Numbered from the stretch's first letter, positions 26,141 through 36,635 are shown. The stretch: 64,000 nt of DNA from Glutamicibacter uratoxydans (GCF_006539925.1 NZ_BJNY01000001.1:124001-188000); one strand, 5' to 3'. Made by a program: numbers and translations. Notes: generated by a model not told the origin, from the letters alone.

Positions 26141-27107
26141 GCTTGCGCAGTGGGGCAACGAGCTCTACACGGGCAAACGCTCCTACCCATTCACCGGCAA
26201 GCACCGGCTGTGGTTCACCCTGGCCGGCATCCTTGTGGTGCTCTCCATCCTGGTTCCCGTTGTCAAGGGCGGCTTCAACCTCGGCATCGACTTCCGCGGC
26301 GGATCCGAGTTCACCGTCTCCAACACCGCTCACACCGATTCCTCCACCGGCGAGCAGGCGGTCAAGGCAGTGGCGCCGGAAGCCCAGGCGACCGTCACCA
26401 ACATCGCTCCGGGCACCATGCGCGTCCAGACCGAGCGCCTGTCCGATGACCAGACCCTGTCCATCGCCAAGTCCCTGGCCGAAGGCTATGGGGTCAGCAA
26501 GGACGAGGTAACCAGCAACTTCATCGGCCCCACCTGGGGCCAGGATGTTTCCCGCCAGGCACTGGTCGGCCTGCTGGTCTTCATCGTGCTGGTCGGCCTG
26601 CTGATGGCAGCCTACTTCCGCACCTGGAAGATGTCGCTGGCCGCCATCATGGGGCTGGCCGCGGTGATCGTGATTACCGCGGGCATCTACTCGCTGTCGG
26701 GCTTCGAGATCACCCCTTCGGCGATCATCGGCTTCCTGACGATTCTGAGCTACTCGCTGTATGACACGGTGGTGGTCTTCGACAAGGTCCGTGAAAACAC
26801 CAAGGACTTCGCCCTGGGCCATGACCGCACCTTCGAACAGCAGGTGAACCTCGCGGTGAACCAGACTCTGGTGCGCTCGATCAACACCTCGGTGGTGGCG
26901 GTGCTCCCGGTGGCAGCGATTCTGTTCATCGGCTCCTACCTGCTGGGCGCCGGTACGCTCAAGGACCTGTCGCTGGCGTTGTTTGTCGGCATCATCGTCT
27001 CCGCGCTGTCCACCCTGTTCGTTGCAGCTCCGCTGTACAACTGGCTGCGCCGCAACGAGCCTGAAATTGTCGCACACACCAAGAAGCTGGAAATGGCATC
27101 CTCCTAG
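26133..27107 (+). CDS. secF: Protein translocase subunit SecF
   Basis: 324 aa. ATG 26133 was chosen because GAAGGAGAG lies just upstream and the N-terminus then reads MNKLAQWGNELYTG; longer in-frame readings fall inside secD. Features are the first helix LWFTLAGILVVLSILVPVV, the SecF signature LGIDFRGGSEFTV, and five C-terminal helices including IIGFLTILSYSLYDTVVVFDKVREN. It works with SecD as a heterodimer; the 8-bp gene overlap supports coupled synthesis. Confidence 0.95.
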   Translation: MNKLAQWGNELYTGKRSYPFTGKHRLWFTLAGILVVLSILVPVVKGGFNLGIDFRGGSEFTVSNTAHTDSSTGEQAVKAVAPEAQATVTNIAPGTMRVQTERLSDDQTLSIAKSLAEGYGVSKDEVTSNFIGPTWGQDVSRQALVGLLVFIVLVGLLMAAYFRTWKMSLAAIMGLAAVIVITAGIYSLSGFEITPSAIIGFLTILSYSLYDTVVVFDKVRENTKDFALGHDRTFEQQVNLAVNQTLVRSINTSVVAVLPVAAILFIGSYLLGAGTLKDLSLALFVGIIVSALSTLFVAAPLYNWLRRNEPEIVAHTKKLEMASS

Positions 27108-27137
27108 GACCCATTTCCGAACTCTCTGCGATGCCTG

Positions 27138-27175
27138 ATCGGCGTCCGCCGCACCTGCCGGCGGGCGCCGATTTC
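27138..27175 (+). terminator. Terminator after secF
   Basis: 14-bp stem with one G/T wobble (27138-27151 with 27159-27172), a 7-base loop, then a short TTT. It separates the sec and rel transcripts. Confidence 0.65.
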
Positions 27176-27385
27176 GCTTAAGCATGACAGCGGTCAATTA
27201 GTAGACACCGCGTTCACGTGCTATAACGAATGAACTGGAGAACGTGTAAAAATTGAAGCCGCGGCAGTTTTGGCGCGGCGGCACCAATCCCGTCCGAACG
27301 CACTGACCGGCGTCGGCTCCCGGCAGAAACCCTGCCAGGTGCGACGCCGTTCTTCGTTGGATGGCGAACGTGGAAGGAGCGGGGC

Positions 27386-29653
27386 ATGGCCAACACGCCA
27401 AACCTGAACAACTCAAAACGACGCTCGATCTCACGTTTGGTGCGCTTTGCCGGCCGCGGGAGCACGCCCAGCACGTCGCCGACGCTCGAACCGCTGCTGC
27501 GCACTGTCAAGTCCAAGCACCCCAAGGCGGATCTGGACCTGCTGGTCCATGCCTATGAGGTCGCCGAAAAATACCACGAGGGCCAGAAGCGCAAGAGCGG
27601 CGACCCGTACATCACCCACCCGGTGGCGGTGGCCACCATCCTCGCGGAAATGGGCATGACCGGTTCCATCCTGGCCGCCGCGCTGCTGCACGACACCGTG
27701 GAGGACACCGAGTATTCGCTGGAAGCGGTGACCAAGGAGTTCTCCGAAGAAATAGCCATGCTGGTTGACGGCGTCACCAAGCTGGACAAGGTCACCTACG
27801 GCGATGCGGCCCCGGCCGAAACCGTGCGCAAAATGGTTGTGGCGATGTCCCGCGATATCCGCGTGCTGCTGATCAAGCTCGCGGACCGCCTGCACAACGC
27901 CCGCACCTGGCGCTACGTCTCTCCGGAGTCCAGCTCGCGCAAGGCCAAGGAAACTCTGGAGATCTTCGCGCCGCTGGCCCACCGCCTGGGCATGAACACC
28001 GTCAAGTGGGAGCTGGAGGACCTTTCCTTCGCCGCATTGCACCCCAAGGTGTACCAGGAGATCGTGCGCATGGTGGGGGACCGCACCCCCGAGCGCGAGA
28101 AGTACCTGGCAAGCCTGCGCGAAACCCTGAACAAGGACCTGCGCGACGTGGACATCGCCGCCACGGTCTCCGGGCGCCCCAAGCACTACTATTCGATCTA
28201 CCAGAAGATGATCGTGCGCGGCAAAGACTTCGACGACATCCACGACCTGATGGGCGTGCGCGTCCTGGTGGACACGGTGAAGGACTGCTACGGCGCGCTG
28301 GGCGTGGTCCATGCCCAGTGGAACCCGCTGCCCAACCGCTTCAAGGACTACATCGCGATCCCGAAGCTGAACCTCTACCAGTCCCTGCACACCACCGTGA
28401 TGGGCCCCGAGGGTAAGCCGGTGGAGATCCAGATCCGCACCCATGACATGCACGTGCGCGCCGAATACGGCGTGGCAGCGCACTTCCAGTACAAGCACGG
28501 GGCGAACGCCAACTCCATGCTCTCCCCGGAGCAGAACATGGACTGGCTGCGCTCCCTGATGGAATGGCAGGCGGATGCGACGGACTCCGAGGAGTTCCTC
28601 GACGGTCTGCGCTACACCATCAGCTCCGCCGAGGTCTACGTCTTCACCCCCAAGGGCGACATCATGTCCCTGCCGGTGGGCGCCACCCCGGTGGACTTCG
28701 CCTACTCCATCCACACCGACGTCGGACACCGCACCATCGGCTCGCGCGTCAACGGCAAGCTCGTTCCGCTGCACACCGAGCTCAAGCAGGGCGACGTCGT
28801 GGAGGTGTTCACCTCCAAGGCAGAAGGCGCGGGCCCGTCCCAGGACTGGCAGAACTTCGTCAAGTCCCCGCGCGCCAAGGCAAAGATCCGCGGATACTTC
28901 TCCAAGGAGCGCCGCGAGGAGTCCATCGAGAAGGGCAAGGAGCAGCTCACCAAGGAGCTGCGCCGCAACCAGCTGCCGCTGCAGAAGCTGATGACCCACG
29001 ACCTGCTGGCCGCGGTGGCCAGCGAACTGCACCACTCGGACATCTCAGCGCTCTACCAGTCGGTGGGCGACGGGCACACCAGCGCACAGAATGTCATCGA
29101 GCACCTGACGGCGCTCATCGAGCCGGAAGAGCCTGCAGCCGATGCCGAAGAGCCGGAGGTCAAGGTCAATGCGCCGACCCAACGCACCGGCAACGATGCG
29201 GGCGTCATCGTGGAGGGCATCGGTGACGTACTGGTCAAACTGGCCCGCTGCTGCACCCCGGTGCCGCCCGATGAGATCCAGGGCTTCGTCACCCGCGGCG
29301 CCGGCGTCTCGGTGCACCGCACCGACTGCCTGAACCTCGCCCAGCTGGCCGAGCAAGCTGACCGCATCGTCAACGTCTCCTGGGCCGCCAAGCACAACGG
29401 CGTGTTCCTGGTGGAAATCCAGGTGGAGGCGCTGGACCGCAAGTCCCTGCTCTCGGATGTGACCCGCATCCTCTCGGAGAACCACCTGAACATCCTCTCC
29501 GCCTCGGTGCAGACCAGCAAGGAGCGCGTTGCGCTCTCCCGTTTCTCCTTCGAGATGGGCGATCCGAAGTTCCTGAACCACGTGTTGAACCAGGTGCGCA
29601 GGATCGACGGGGTCTATGACGTGTACCGCACCACCGCGGGAAGCCGCCGCTAG
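27386..29653 (+). CDS. rel: Bifunctional (p)ppGpp synthetase/hydrolase Rel
   Basis: 755-aa stringent-response enzyme. N-terminal HD hydrolase: [25 protein letters not shown] and [12 protein letters not shown]. Synthetase: [36 protein letters not shown] and [10 protein letters not shown]. Then TGS ([14 protein letters not shown]), a zinc-finger-like segment ([20 protein letters not shown]) and a C-terminal ACT domain ([16 protein letters not shown]). With both catalytic halves intact it should make and degrade (p)ppGpp. The ATG is preceded by GGAAGGAG. It stands alone between the sec operon and a convergent gene. Confidence 0.96.
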   Translation: MANTPNLNNSKRRSISRLVRFAGRGSTPSTSPTLEPLLRTVKSKHPKADLDLLVHAYEVAEKYHEGQKRKSGDPYITHPVAVATILAEMGMTGSILAAALLHDTVEDTEYSLEAVTKEFSEEIAMLVDGVTKLDKVTYGDAAPAETVRKMVVAMSRDIRVLLIKLADRLHNARTWRYVSPESSSRKAKETLEIFAPLAHRLGMNTVKWELEDLSFAALHPKVYQEIVRMVGDRTPEREKYLASLRETLNKDLRDVDIAATVSGRPKHYYSIYQKMIVRGKDFDDIHDLMGVRVLVDTVKDCYGALGVVHAQWNPLPNRFKDYIAIPKLNLYQSLHTTVMGPEGKPVEIQIRTHDMHVRAEYGVAAHFQYKHGANANSMLSPEQNMDWLRSLMEWQADATDSEEFLDGLRYTISSAEVYVFTPKGDIMSLPVGATPVDFAYSIHTDVGHRTIGSRVNGKLVPLHTELKQGDVVEVFTSKAEGAGPSQDWQNFVKSPRAKAKIRGYFSKERREESIEKGKEQLTKELRRNQLPLQKLMTHDLLAAVASELHHSDISALYQSVGDGHTSAQNVIEHLTALIEPEEPAADAEEPEVKVNAPTQRTGNDAGVIVEGIGDVLVKLARCCTPVPPDEIQGFVTRGAGVSVHRTDCLNLAQLAEQADRIVNVSWAAKHNGVFLVEIQVEALDRKSLLSDVTRILSENHLNILSASVQTSKERVALSRFSFEMGDPKFLNHVLNQVRRIDGVYDVYRTTAGSRR

Positions 29654-29685
29654 GGCGCACAGGCCGGCTGGCCGCTCCAGCGTGG

Positions 29686-30327
29686 CTAGGCGGCGCGCGG
29701 ATAGTGTTCGTCCGCCGCCTGCTGGCTGAAGGAGCCGACGAGGCGAAGCGCCCTGCTCACCTCGGGCTGCGGGGGATAGGCCTCCAGGGCCTGGGCAATC
29801 ATTCCCAGCTGCAGTTCGGGGTCCCTGCGCCTCACCACTTCCGACAGCACCCCGCTTGCCGTGGGCAGCGGGTCGAAGGCCGCGCAGTCGCATACGGTGC
29901 GCAGCTCGCTGGTGACCTTGACCCGATGCCGGGTCACCACCTCGTCCTTGGACAGCTGCAGTTGCGTGAAGCTCACCTGCAGCCCGTTGCCCGGCCGGTA
30001 GGGACGCCGGTAGCCCGGGCTGGCGATGCACAGCGCCAGGGTGAAGGGCAACAGCCCGTGGACCCACGCGGCAGTCTCCCGGCAGATCACATCCTGCCGC
30101 TGCAGTTGCCTGCCTGAAACAAAGGCGGCGATCCGCGCCCGCACGGCGGCGTCGTAGCTGAAGAATGCGGGAACAAAGCAGTTGCCCATGGCCTCGCGGA
30201 CCAGTCCCCGCCCGGCCATGGCGCCGAGCTCATTGCGGCTGAACATCTCGCCGGCAATCAACAAATCCTCCGGAATACGCAACGCGGCGGCGCGCCGTCC
30301 GGCAGCCTGTGTATGAATCGTGTCCAT
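29686..30327 (-). CDS. AbiEi-like antitoxin/nucleotidyltransferase-associated protein
   Basis: 213 aa. The layout matches the many actinobacterial AbiEi-type proteins: an N-terminal winged-helix-like segment (LLIAGEMFSRNELGAMAGRGLVREA) and a C-terminal part with VICRETAAWVHGLLPFT, a VTRHRVKVTSELRTVCDCAAF strand/helix and an LSEVVRRRD helix. In true AbiE systems this is the antitoxin of an AbiEii nucleotidyltransferase, but no such partner lies on either side, so it is an orphan or works otherwise. It follows the DUF349 gene on the same strand after a 69-bp gap. Confidence 0.65.
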   Translation of the reverse strand: MDTIHTQAAGRRAAALRIPEDLLIAGEMFSRNELGAMAGRGLVREAMGNCFVPAFFSYDAAVRARIAAFVSGRQLQRQDVICRETAAWVHGLLPFTLALCIASPGYRRPYRPGNGLQVSFTQLQLSKDEVVTRHRVKVTSELRTVCDCAAFDPLPTASGVLSEVVRRRDPELQLGMIAQALEAYPPQPEVSRALRLVGSFSQQAADEHYPRAA

Positions 30328-30396
30328 AAGGCTACTGAACCAGCATGCGCCGCCGCGTTGGCGGTGTTCTGGCGAACTGTGGATTACTCCAGTTGT

Positions 30397-31755
30397 TTAC
30401 TCGAAGTCGGCTGCCGACTTTTCAAGGGTGCTCAGCCACATGCGGCGGGCATCCAGTGCTTCCTGCGCGGCCGCGATCTGCTTGGCGTTGCCCTTGGCTT
30501 CGGCCGCTTTCAGATCGTCTTCCAGCGCTGCAATGGTGTCCTGCAGCTGGGAGAGCATCGAGTTCGAACGGGCCTTGGTCTCCGGGTTGGAACGGCGCCA
30601 CTGCTCGTCCTCGGCGCCCTTCACGGCGTCGGCCACCTGGCGCAACGCGGACTCGATGCGCTGCAGGTCCCCGCGCGGCACCTTGCCGGCGGCTTCCCAG
30701 CGGTCGCGGATGGAGTCCAGCTTGGCCTTGGCGGTGGCCAGGTCCTGGATCGGCAGCAGGGCGCGGGCTTCTTCCAGCAGCGCCTCCTTCACGACCAGGT
30801 TGGCGGCGAACTCTTCGTCGATCTTGGCGTTGGCCGCGGCGCGGGCCTGGAAGAACACGTCCTGGGCGGCGCGGAAGCGGCCCCAGAGCTGGTCGTCGTC
30901 CTTGCGCGAGGCGCGGCGGGATTTCTTCCACTCGTCCATGAGCTTGCGGTACTCGGCGGCGGTAGCTGCCCAGTCGGTAGAGGTCTGCAGTGCCTCGGCG
31001 CGGGCGATCAGCTCTTCCTTCACTGCCTTGGCGGCGGCGTTGGTGGAATCCAGCTGCGAGAAGTAGGCGCGGCGGTGGCGGTCGAAGGTGGTGCGGGCCG
31101 CGCGGAAGCGCTTCCACAGGGCATCTTCGGTGGCGCGCGGCAGGCGGACCGAGGAGCGCTGGGTGCTCTTCCAGTTCTCGAACAGCTCGTTCATCGCAGC
31201 GGAAGCTGTCTTCCACTGGATCTGCTCCGGGCGCTTGGCGGCCATGGCTTCGGCCTGCTCGACGATCGACTCGCGCAGCGCCAGCTGCTCGGCGCGGGCG
31301 GCCTCGTTGGCCTTGCGCTGGTCGGCGGCCAGGTTCTGCGCGGCGGCGCGCACGGTCTCTAGGCGGGACTCGAGCAGCGCAATGTCGCCGACCATGTGGC
31401 GTTCGGTGACCAGGGCGGCCAACGCGTCGATGTTCTTCCCCATCTCGCCGGCCGGGGCCTTGGCGGCGACGCGCTGTTCAAGCAGCAGCAGCTGGGAGAA
31501 GGCGTCGTCATACTTGCGCACAAAGTAGGCCAGGGCCTCTTCCTGGCTGGCATCCGGGTACTGGCCGACTGGGTGCTCGGCGCCGTCGATGATCACGAAG
31601 ACGTGGCCGTCCTCGGTGACGCGGGCGAACTTCGCCGCTTCTTCCAGGGGAGTGGTGTGTGCGACGGTCTGCGCCGCGACCGGCTTGGCGGCAGGCTTTA
31701 CGGCCTGCGGCGAAGGGGTCTTCTGGCTGTCGTCGGATTGCTGACTGGTGGTCAC
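30397..31755 (-). CDS. DUF349-repeat protein
   Basis: 452 aa, almost wholly helical and highly charged. After a disordered Ser/Pro/Ala N-terminus (about 35 residues) and a small domain with FVIIDGAEHPVGQYPD, several DUF349 repeats follow, each with a W and an LWxRF-type core: NELFENWKSTQRS / ALWKRFRAARTTFDRHR, then LMDEWKKSRRASRKDDDQLWGRFRAAQDVFF, then DSIRDRWEAAGKVPRGD. The C-terminus is a predicted coiled coil (LQDTIAALEDDLKAAEAKG). It starts at GTG and is divergent from hisS. Such proteins are common in actinobacteria; function unknown. Confidence 0.85.
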   Translation of the reverse strand: MTTSQQSDDSQKTPSPQAVKPAAKPVAAQTVAHTTPLEEAAKFARVTEDGHVFVIIDGAEHPVGQYPDASQEEALAYFVRKYDDAFSQLLLLEQRVAAKAPAGEMGKNIDALAALVTERHMVGDIALLESRLETVRAAAQNLAADQRKANEAARAEQLALRESIVEQAEAMAAKRPEQIQWKTASAAMNELFENWKSTQRSSVRLPRATEDALWKRFRAARTTFDRHRRAYFSQLDSTNAAAKAVKEELIARAEALQTSTDWAATAAEYRKLMDEWKKSRRASRKDDDQLWGRFRAAQDVFFQARAAANAKIDEEFAANLVVKEALLEEARALLPIQDLATAKAKLDSIRDRWEAAGKVPRGDLQRIESALRQVADAVKGAEDEQWRRSNPETKARSNSMLSQLQDTIAALEDDLKAAEAKGNAKQIAAAQEALDARRMWLSTLEKSAADFE

Positions 31756-31930
31756 CGCTGAAACTCTTTCACTTAACGCTTCACTTGCTAAGAGGTAACT
31801 CTACCTTTGAGCTCGGCTTCTTTGTAAGCCGACGTGCGCAGGTTTCTTTCGCACAGCGCTATAAGATGGATGGGCGGCGTGTTTTTCCGCCGCCAAAAGC
31901 ACCGAAGTTTTTCCGCGTTCAAGGAGTTTC

Positions 31931-33253
31931 ATGGCACGCAAGGCCTCCCTTTCAGGTTTCCCCGAATGGCTTCCCGCCGAGCGGGTGGTCGAGCAGCATG
32001 TGCTTGACACCTTGCGCCGCACCTTTGAACTGCACGGCTTCGCGAATATTGAGACCCGCGCCGTGGAAACCCGGGCGCAGCTGCTGCGCAAGGGCGAGAT
32101 TGACAAGGAAGTCTACGGCCTGTCCCGTCTGTCCGCCGAGGATGACAAGAACGATCCCAACGCCCTGGCCCTGCACTTCGATCTGACCGTGCCCTTCGCC
32201 CGCTATGTGGTGGAGAACGCCGGGCACCTTGCCTTCCCGTTCCGCCGCTACCAGATGCAGAAGGTCTGGCGTGGCGAACGCCCGCAGGACGGCCGCTTCC
32301 GCGAGTTCACCCAGGCCGACATCGACGTGGTGGGCGACGGCACCCTGCCGTTCAGCTACGACGTGGAGCTGGCGCTGACCATCGCCGACGCCCTTTCCGC
32401 ACTGCCCATCGGGGACTTCTGCCTGCGCGTGAACAACCGCAAGCTGGCCGAGGGCTTCTACCGCGGCCTGGGCCTCGAGGACCCGGATGCGGTGCTGCGC
32501 GCCATCGACAAGCTGGAGAAGATCGGCGACGAGGCCGTCGCCAAGATCCTGGTTGAGGAGGTCGGCGCTACTGCTGACCAGGCGGCCGCCGCCCTGGCGC
32601 TGGCAAAGATCCGCACCCTTGACACCAGCTTCGTCGAAGAAGTCCGTGCGCTGGGCGTTGAGCACGAACTGCTGGACACCGGCCTGGACGAGCTCTCGCA
32701 GGTCATCGCCGCCGCTTCCAAGCGCGCCCCAGGCAAGGTCATGGCAGACCTGTCCATCGCCCGCGGCCTGGACTACTACACCGGAACCGTCTACGAGACC
32801 GTGCTGGTGGGTCACGAGTCGCTGGGCTCCATCTGCTCGGGCGGGCGCTACGAGTCGCTGGCTTCCAAGGGCAAGAAGAACTACCCGGGCGTGGGCTTGT
32901 CCATCGGCGTGACCCGCCTGGTCTCCCGCATCTTGGCCGAGGAGCTGGTCACTGCGGCGCGCAGCGTGCCGTCGGTGGTTTATGTCACCCTGGCGCACGA
33001 TGATTCCTGGCACGAGGCGCAGGATGTTGCCTCCGCTTTGCGCGAGCGCGGCATCGCCTGCGAGGTGGCATCCAGCGCAGAGAAGTTCGGCAAGCAGATT
33101 AAGTACGCAGATCGCCGCGGAATTCCGTTCGTTTGGTTCACCCACGACGACGGCACCCACGAGGTTAAGGACATCCGCTCCGGCGAGCAGGTTTCCGCGG
33201 ATCCTGCCAGCTGGGCACCGCCTGCATCGGACCTGCACAACACAGTCGCTTAA
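31931..33253 (+). CDS. hisS: Histidyl-tRNA synthetase
   Basis: 440-aa class II synthetase. Motif 2 and the histidine loops are visible: FDLTVPFARYV, RRYQMQKVWRGERPQDGRFREF and IARGLDYYTGTVYE (HisA motif). The C-terminal anticodon-binding domain begins near VVYVTLAHDDSWHEAQDVA. The start follows AAGGAG. The actinobacterial form is slightly longer than the E. coli enzyme. It is separated from aspS by 76 bp that hold a possible promoter. Confidence 0.95.
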   Translation: MARKASLSGFPEWLPAERVVEQHVLDTLRRTFELHGFANIETRAVETRAQLLRKGEIDKEVYGLSRLSAEDDKNDPNALALHFDLTVPFARYVVENAGHLAFPFRRYQMQKVWRGERPQDGRFREFTQADIDVVGDGTLPFSYDVELALTIADALSALPIGDFCLRVNNRKLAEGFYRGLGLEDPDAVLRAIDKLEKIGDEAVAKILVEEVGATADQAAAALALAKIRTLDTSFVEEVRALGVEHELLDTGLDELSQVIAAASKRAPGKVMADLSIARGLDYYTGTVYETVLVGHESLGSICSGGRYESLASKGKKNYPGVGLSIGVTRLVSRILAEELVTAARSVPSVVYVTLAHDDSWHEAQDVASALRERGIACEVASSAEKFGKQIKYADRRGIPFVWFTHDDGTHEVKDIRSGEQVSADPASWAPPASDLHNTVA

Positions 33254-33275
33254 AACAGCACCGGCTTTGGTGCAC

Positions 33276-33308
33276 TAAACTTTGTGGGTAGATCAACCCA
33301 TATTTTTT
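33276..33308 (+). promoter_or_regulatory. Candidate aspS promoter and short leader hairpin
   Basis: TAAACT at 33276-33281 matches the -10 pattern seen before rpsD, efp and the HAAS gene in this window. Just after it, TGGGT-N6-ACCCA followed by TATTTTTT (33285-33308) could act as a weak terminator for hisS read-through. Confidence 0.35.
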
Positions 33309-33329
33309 CGATCGACCGAAAGGATCGTA

Positions 33330-35132
33330 GTGCTACGCACTCATCAGCTGGGCGTGCTAAACGCCGAGCACATTGGACAGCAGGTCACCCTCACCGGTTG
33401 GGTAGCCCGTCGCCGCGACCACGGAGGCGTTGCCTTCCTCGACCTGCGCGATGCCTCCGGCGTTGCCCAGGTTGTTGTCCGCGATGAAGAGGACTTCCAC
33501 CCGCTGCGCAATGAGTTCGTGCTGCAGATCAAGGGCACCGTTGAGCGCCGCCCGGAAGGCAACGAGAACCCGAACCTGCCTACCGGCGAGATTGAGGTGA
33601 TCGCCGATGAGGTCATCGTGCTGAACACCGCAGCCCCGCTGCCTTTCCAGGTCGATGAGCACGTCGAGGTCGGCGAGGAGGCGCGCCTGCGCCACCGCTA
33701 CCTGGACCTGCGCCGCCCGACCCCTGCGCGCAACATCCGCCTGCGCTCCGAGGCCAACCGCGTGGCACGCAACCTGCTGCACGATCAGGGCTACATCGAG
33801 ATCGAGACTCCGACGCTGACCCGCTCCACCCCGGAAGGCGCCCGCGACTTCGTCGTGCCTGCACGCCTGACCCCGGGCAGCTGGTACGCGCTGCCGCAGT
33901 CCCCGCAGCTGTTCAAGCAGCTGCTGCAGGTCGGCGGCTTCGAGAAGTACTACCAGATCGCCCGCTGCTACCGCGATGAGGACTTCCGCGCCGACCGCCA
34001 GCCTGAGTTCACCCAGCTGGACATCGAGGCGTCGTTCGTTGAGGAAGACGACATCATCGAGCTCGGCGAAAAGCTGGTCAAGGAACTCTGGGCGCTGATC
34101 GACGTCCAGGTCCCGACCCCGATCCGCCGCATGTCCTACGCAGAGGCCATGTCCAAGTACGGTTCGGACAAGCCGGACCTGCGCTTCGGCCTCGAGCTGA
34201 CCGAGATGACCGAGTACTTCGCCAACACCTCCTTCAAGGTGTTCCAGGCCGAATACGTCGGGGCAGTGGTCATGCCCGGCGGCGCGTCGCAGCCTCGCCG
34301 CACCCTGGATGCCTGGCAGGAATTCGCCAAGCAGCGCGGCGCCAAGGGCCTTGCCTACGTGCTGATCAAGGAAGACGGCGAGCTGGCCGGCCCAGTCGCC
34401 AAGAACCTCTCCGACGAGGAGAAGGCAGGCCTTGCCGCCGCCACCGGCGCCCAGGCTGGGGACTGCATCTTCTTCTCCGCCGGCGCTAAGGGCGAGTCCC
34501 GTGCACTGCTCGGCTCGGTCCGCGTGGAAATCGGCCACCGCACCGGCTTGATCAAGGAAGGCGACTGGGCCTTCGTCTGGGTTGTCGATGCACCGATGTT
34601 CGAGGCCGCCTCGGCCGCCGTTGCCTCCGGCGACGTGGCAGTGGGCGCCGGCGCATGGACCGCAGTGCACCACGCATTCACCAGCCCGAAGCCTGAGTTC
34701 ATGGACACCTTCGACACTGATCCTGCCTCGGCGCTGTCCTACGCCTATGACATCGTCTGCAACGGCAATGAGATCGGCGGCGGTTCGATCCGTATCCACC
34801 AGCGCGATGTACAGGAACGCGTCTTCAAGGTCATGGGCGTGACCCAGGAGCAGGCCGACACCCAGTTCGGCTTCCTGCTCGAGGGCTTCAAGTACGGCGC
34901 ACCTCCTCACGGCGGCATCGCCCTGGGCTGGGACCGCGTGCTTCAGCTGCTGACCGGTTCCGAGTCTATCCGCGACGTCATCGCCTTCCCGAAGACCGGC
35001 GGCGGCTTCGACCCGCTGACCCAGGCTCCTGCACCGATCACCCCGCAGCAGCGCAAGGAAGCCGGCATCGACTTCAAGCCTGAAAAGAAGAAGGCCGAAG
35101 AGAACGACAAGGCCGAGGCAGAAGCCAAGTAG
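33330..35132 (+). CDS. aspS: Aspartyl-tRNA synthetase (bacterial type)
   Basis: 600-aa class IIb synthetase. GTG 33330 gives the standard MLRTHQLG N-terminus with AAAGGAT upstream; the earlier in-frame ATG at 33282 adds an unconserved leader. An OB-fold anticodon domain ([21 protein letters not shown]) is followed by the catalytic core ([29 protein letters not shown], motif 2), the bacterial GAD insertion and motif 3 ([27 protein letters not shown]). The C-terminal Lys/Glu/Ala tail is common in this group. It may be non-discriminating if gatCAB is present elsewhere. Confidence 0.96.
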   Translation: MLRTHQLGVLNAEHIGQQVTLTGWVARRRDHGGVAFLDLRDASGVAQVVVRDEEDFHPLRNEFVLQIKGTVERRPEGNENPNLPTGEIEVIADEVIVLNTAAPLPFQVDEHVEVGEEARLRHRYLDLRRPTPARNIRLRSEANRVARNLLHDQGYIEIETPTLTRSTPEGARDFVVPARLTPGSWYALPQSPQLFKQLLQVGGFEKYYQIARCYRDEDFRADRQPEFTQLDIEASFVEEDDIIELGEKLVKELWALIDVQVPTPIRRMSYAEAMSKYGSDKPDLRFGLELTEMTEYFANTSFKVFQAEYVGAVVMPGGASQPRRTLDAWQEFAKQRGAKGLAYVLIKEDGELAGPVAKNLSDEEKAGLAAATGAQAGDCIFFSAGAKGESRALLGSVRVEIGHRTGLIKEGDWAFVWVVDAPMFEAASAAVASGDVAVGAGAWTAVHHAFTSPKPEFMDTFDTDPASALSYAYDIVCNGNEIGGGSIRIHQRDVQERVFKVMGVTQEQADTQFGFLLEGFKYGAPPHGGIALGWDRVLQLLTGSESIRDVIAFPKTGGGFDPLTQAPAPITPQQRKEAGIDFKPEKKKAEENDKAEAEAK

Positions 35133-35155
35133 CATCTGACCCATCCTTCGCCAGA

Positions 35156-35196
35156 GGGCCGGGAACACTCCCATCACGGAGAGTTCCCGGCCCTTT
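35156..35196 (+). terminator. Terminator after aspS
   Basis: 16-bp stem with one mismatch (35156-35171 with 35178-35193), loop of 6, followed by TTT. Confidence 0.75.
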
Positions 35197-35394
35197 CGCA
35201 TCCCTTGGCTCGCCTCCGCCAATCTGCTGGCCCAGCACACAGGATTGGATATGCCGGGTTTCCGGCGTGTTCGTGCCCTGCCAGTATGCAACAACGAGCT
35301 TGAACCACATTTTGAGTTCGCTAAGCGGTATCAACTTGCTGCGTATCCAATATTCCACGCCGGGCCCGGTGTTTTATTGCATTGCCTCAAAAAA
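35197..35394. other. Non-coding stretch upstream of the HAAS/PadR module
   Basis: About 200 bases, part of a 311-bp gene-free interval, without a credible gene. AT content rises toward 35370-35400, where the promoter of the next gene probably lies. Confidence 0.45.
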
Positions 35395-35420
35395 TAAACT
35401 AGGTTGAAAACTGACCTAGT
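35395..35420. promoter_or_regulatory. Promoter with overlapping operator before the HAAS gene
   Basis: TAAACT at 35395-35400 is a good actinobacterial -10. An inverted repeat ACTAGGT-N9-ACCTAGT (35398-35420) overlaps it and covers the expected start site, so a bound protein would block transcription. The PadR regulator encoded downstream is the obvious candidate. Confidence 0.5.
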
Positions 35421-35443
35421 AACGCAATGCGAGGGAACACCCA

Positions 35444-36583
35444 ATGAGCGCACATCAGGACACCAGCGCATCAGCTCGGATCATCAACGCCTATTCACCC
35501 GACGATCGTGACTGGGCGGAGCAGTTTCATGCAGCGCTCATATTGGCCAATGCCTCCGAGGAACAGTGCGCTCGAGAATTGTCTACGCAGCTCGAAACCA
35601 TTCAGGCCAGCGGGCAGGGTGCCGAGGAGCTGCTGGGCAGCGGCTGGCTCTTTGGCAAGCAGCGAGTGCGTGAAATCAAAAGTCCAGAGCAGCTTGCGCT
35701 TGATGAATTGCCGGTAGACAGCTTCCGCACCCTGGTTCAAGGCTTCGGGCTCCTCATGGGCGCCATGGCGCTCGGTTTCGGCCTCTGGATTGCCATCAGG
35801 GATGGGTGGATGCATCAGAGCTGGTTGTACTGGCAGCTGGCCTGCTTCATCGCCGGCGGGTCCATTGCCCTGATTGGCACGGGTTTCGTCTACCTGCGCA
35901 TGGCATCTCGCTTCAGCCACGCGTGGCGGTTGTTGTTGATCGGCCTTCCTGTCACGGCGTTCGTTGTGGCGCCGATCCTCATGGTGGCAGGGGAAGATGA
36001 AGTAATCCCCATGTGGAACTTCGTGGCTCCGCTGCTGGGCCTTGTCCTTGCTGTCGGCGTGTTTTTTCTGCCCGAAACGGGAAATGCGTCGGCCGCCAAA
36101 GGAGGTAATGCAGCTGAGTACCGAGATCCACTGCAGTGGTTTGCTCAAGCGCGAAGAATTCTGCGCGGCCGCTATGGGTTCAGTCGGAGAGAGGCAGACA
36201 GTGCGCTTGCAGATGCCAAGGGGGACTGGCAGGCCGCTGAAGCCGCCGGGCAATCGATGGGCATCACCTCAGAACTTGGAACCCCCAATGAATTTTCCAT
36301 CCAGCTAGCCCCGACTAATACCGCGGCCATGCGGCGGCGGAGAATCATGGTGAACGGCGCCTTCATAGTGCTTTTCGGTTTCTACCTGGTCGGACGCGTC
36401 GAACTGCTGCTGACCGACGGGTTCTCCTGGTGGGACACCGGCCTGGGCATCCTGTGCCTGCTGCTGATCGTTTACTATGCGACCAGGCTTCTTCCGTCGA
36501 AACTTGACGCGCAAGTCCAGGAAAAGCAGTTGGTCCTGCAGCAATCCGCGGACGCAGTAGCATCAATGCAGGACAATATCTAA
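35444..36583 (+). CDS. HAAS-domain-like multi-pass membrane protein partnered with PadR
   Basis: 379 aa. The soluble N-terminus (about 1-90) is helical, with DWAEQFHAALILANASEEQCARELSTQLE and GAEELLGSGWLFGKQRV. This is the pattern of HAAS signalling domains, which sit in membrane proteins encoded beside PadR regulators. Four hydrophobic helices follow (about 96-210), then a second soluble helical segment (RREADSALADAKGDWQAAEAAGQS) that may repeat the HAAS fold, and two more helices (about 303-350). The PadR gene begins 53 bp downstream, with an inverted repeat between. It may sense membrane state or sequester the regulator; this is inference. Confidence 0.65.
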   Translation: MSAHQDTSASARIINAYSPDDRDWAEQFHAALILANASEEQCARELSTQLETIQASGQGAEELLGSGWLFGKQRVREIKSPEQLALDELPVDSFRTLVQGFGLLMGAMALGFGLWIAIRDGWMHQSWLYWQLACFIAGGSIALIGTGFVYLRMASRFSHAWRLLLIGLPVTAFVVAPILMVAGEDEVIPMWNFVAPLLGLVLAVGVFFLPETGNASAAKGGNAAEYRDPLQWFAQARRILRGRYGFSRREADSALADAKGDWQAAEAAGQSMGITSELGTPNEFSIQLAPTNTAAMRRRRIMVNGAFIVLFGFYLVGRVELLLTDGFSWWDTGLGILCLLLIVYYATRLLPSKLDAQVQEKQLVLQQSADAVASMQDNI

Positions 36584-36584
36584 T

Positions 36585-36606
36585 GCTTGTAGAACGTTTT
36601 ACAAGC
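36585..36606. promoter_or_regulatory. Inverted repeat GCTTGTA-N8-TACAAGC, likely PadR operator
   Basis: Perfect 7-bp arms, 30 bp upstream of the padR-like ATG and 2 bp after the HAAS gene stop. A third half-site TTTACAAGG follows at 36613-36621. No T-run, so an operator is more likely than a terminator. The arms differ from those at 35398-35420, so only one of the two may be the PadR site. Confidence 0.5.
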
Positions 36607-36635
36607 TTTGACTTTACAAGGCTGGAAAGCTGAGC

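Noticed and set aside
33357-35294. Open frame of 645 codons antisense to aspS
   Set aside because: It also runs through the aspS terminator; composition is typical of a reverse-strand shadow.
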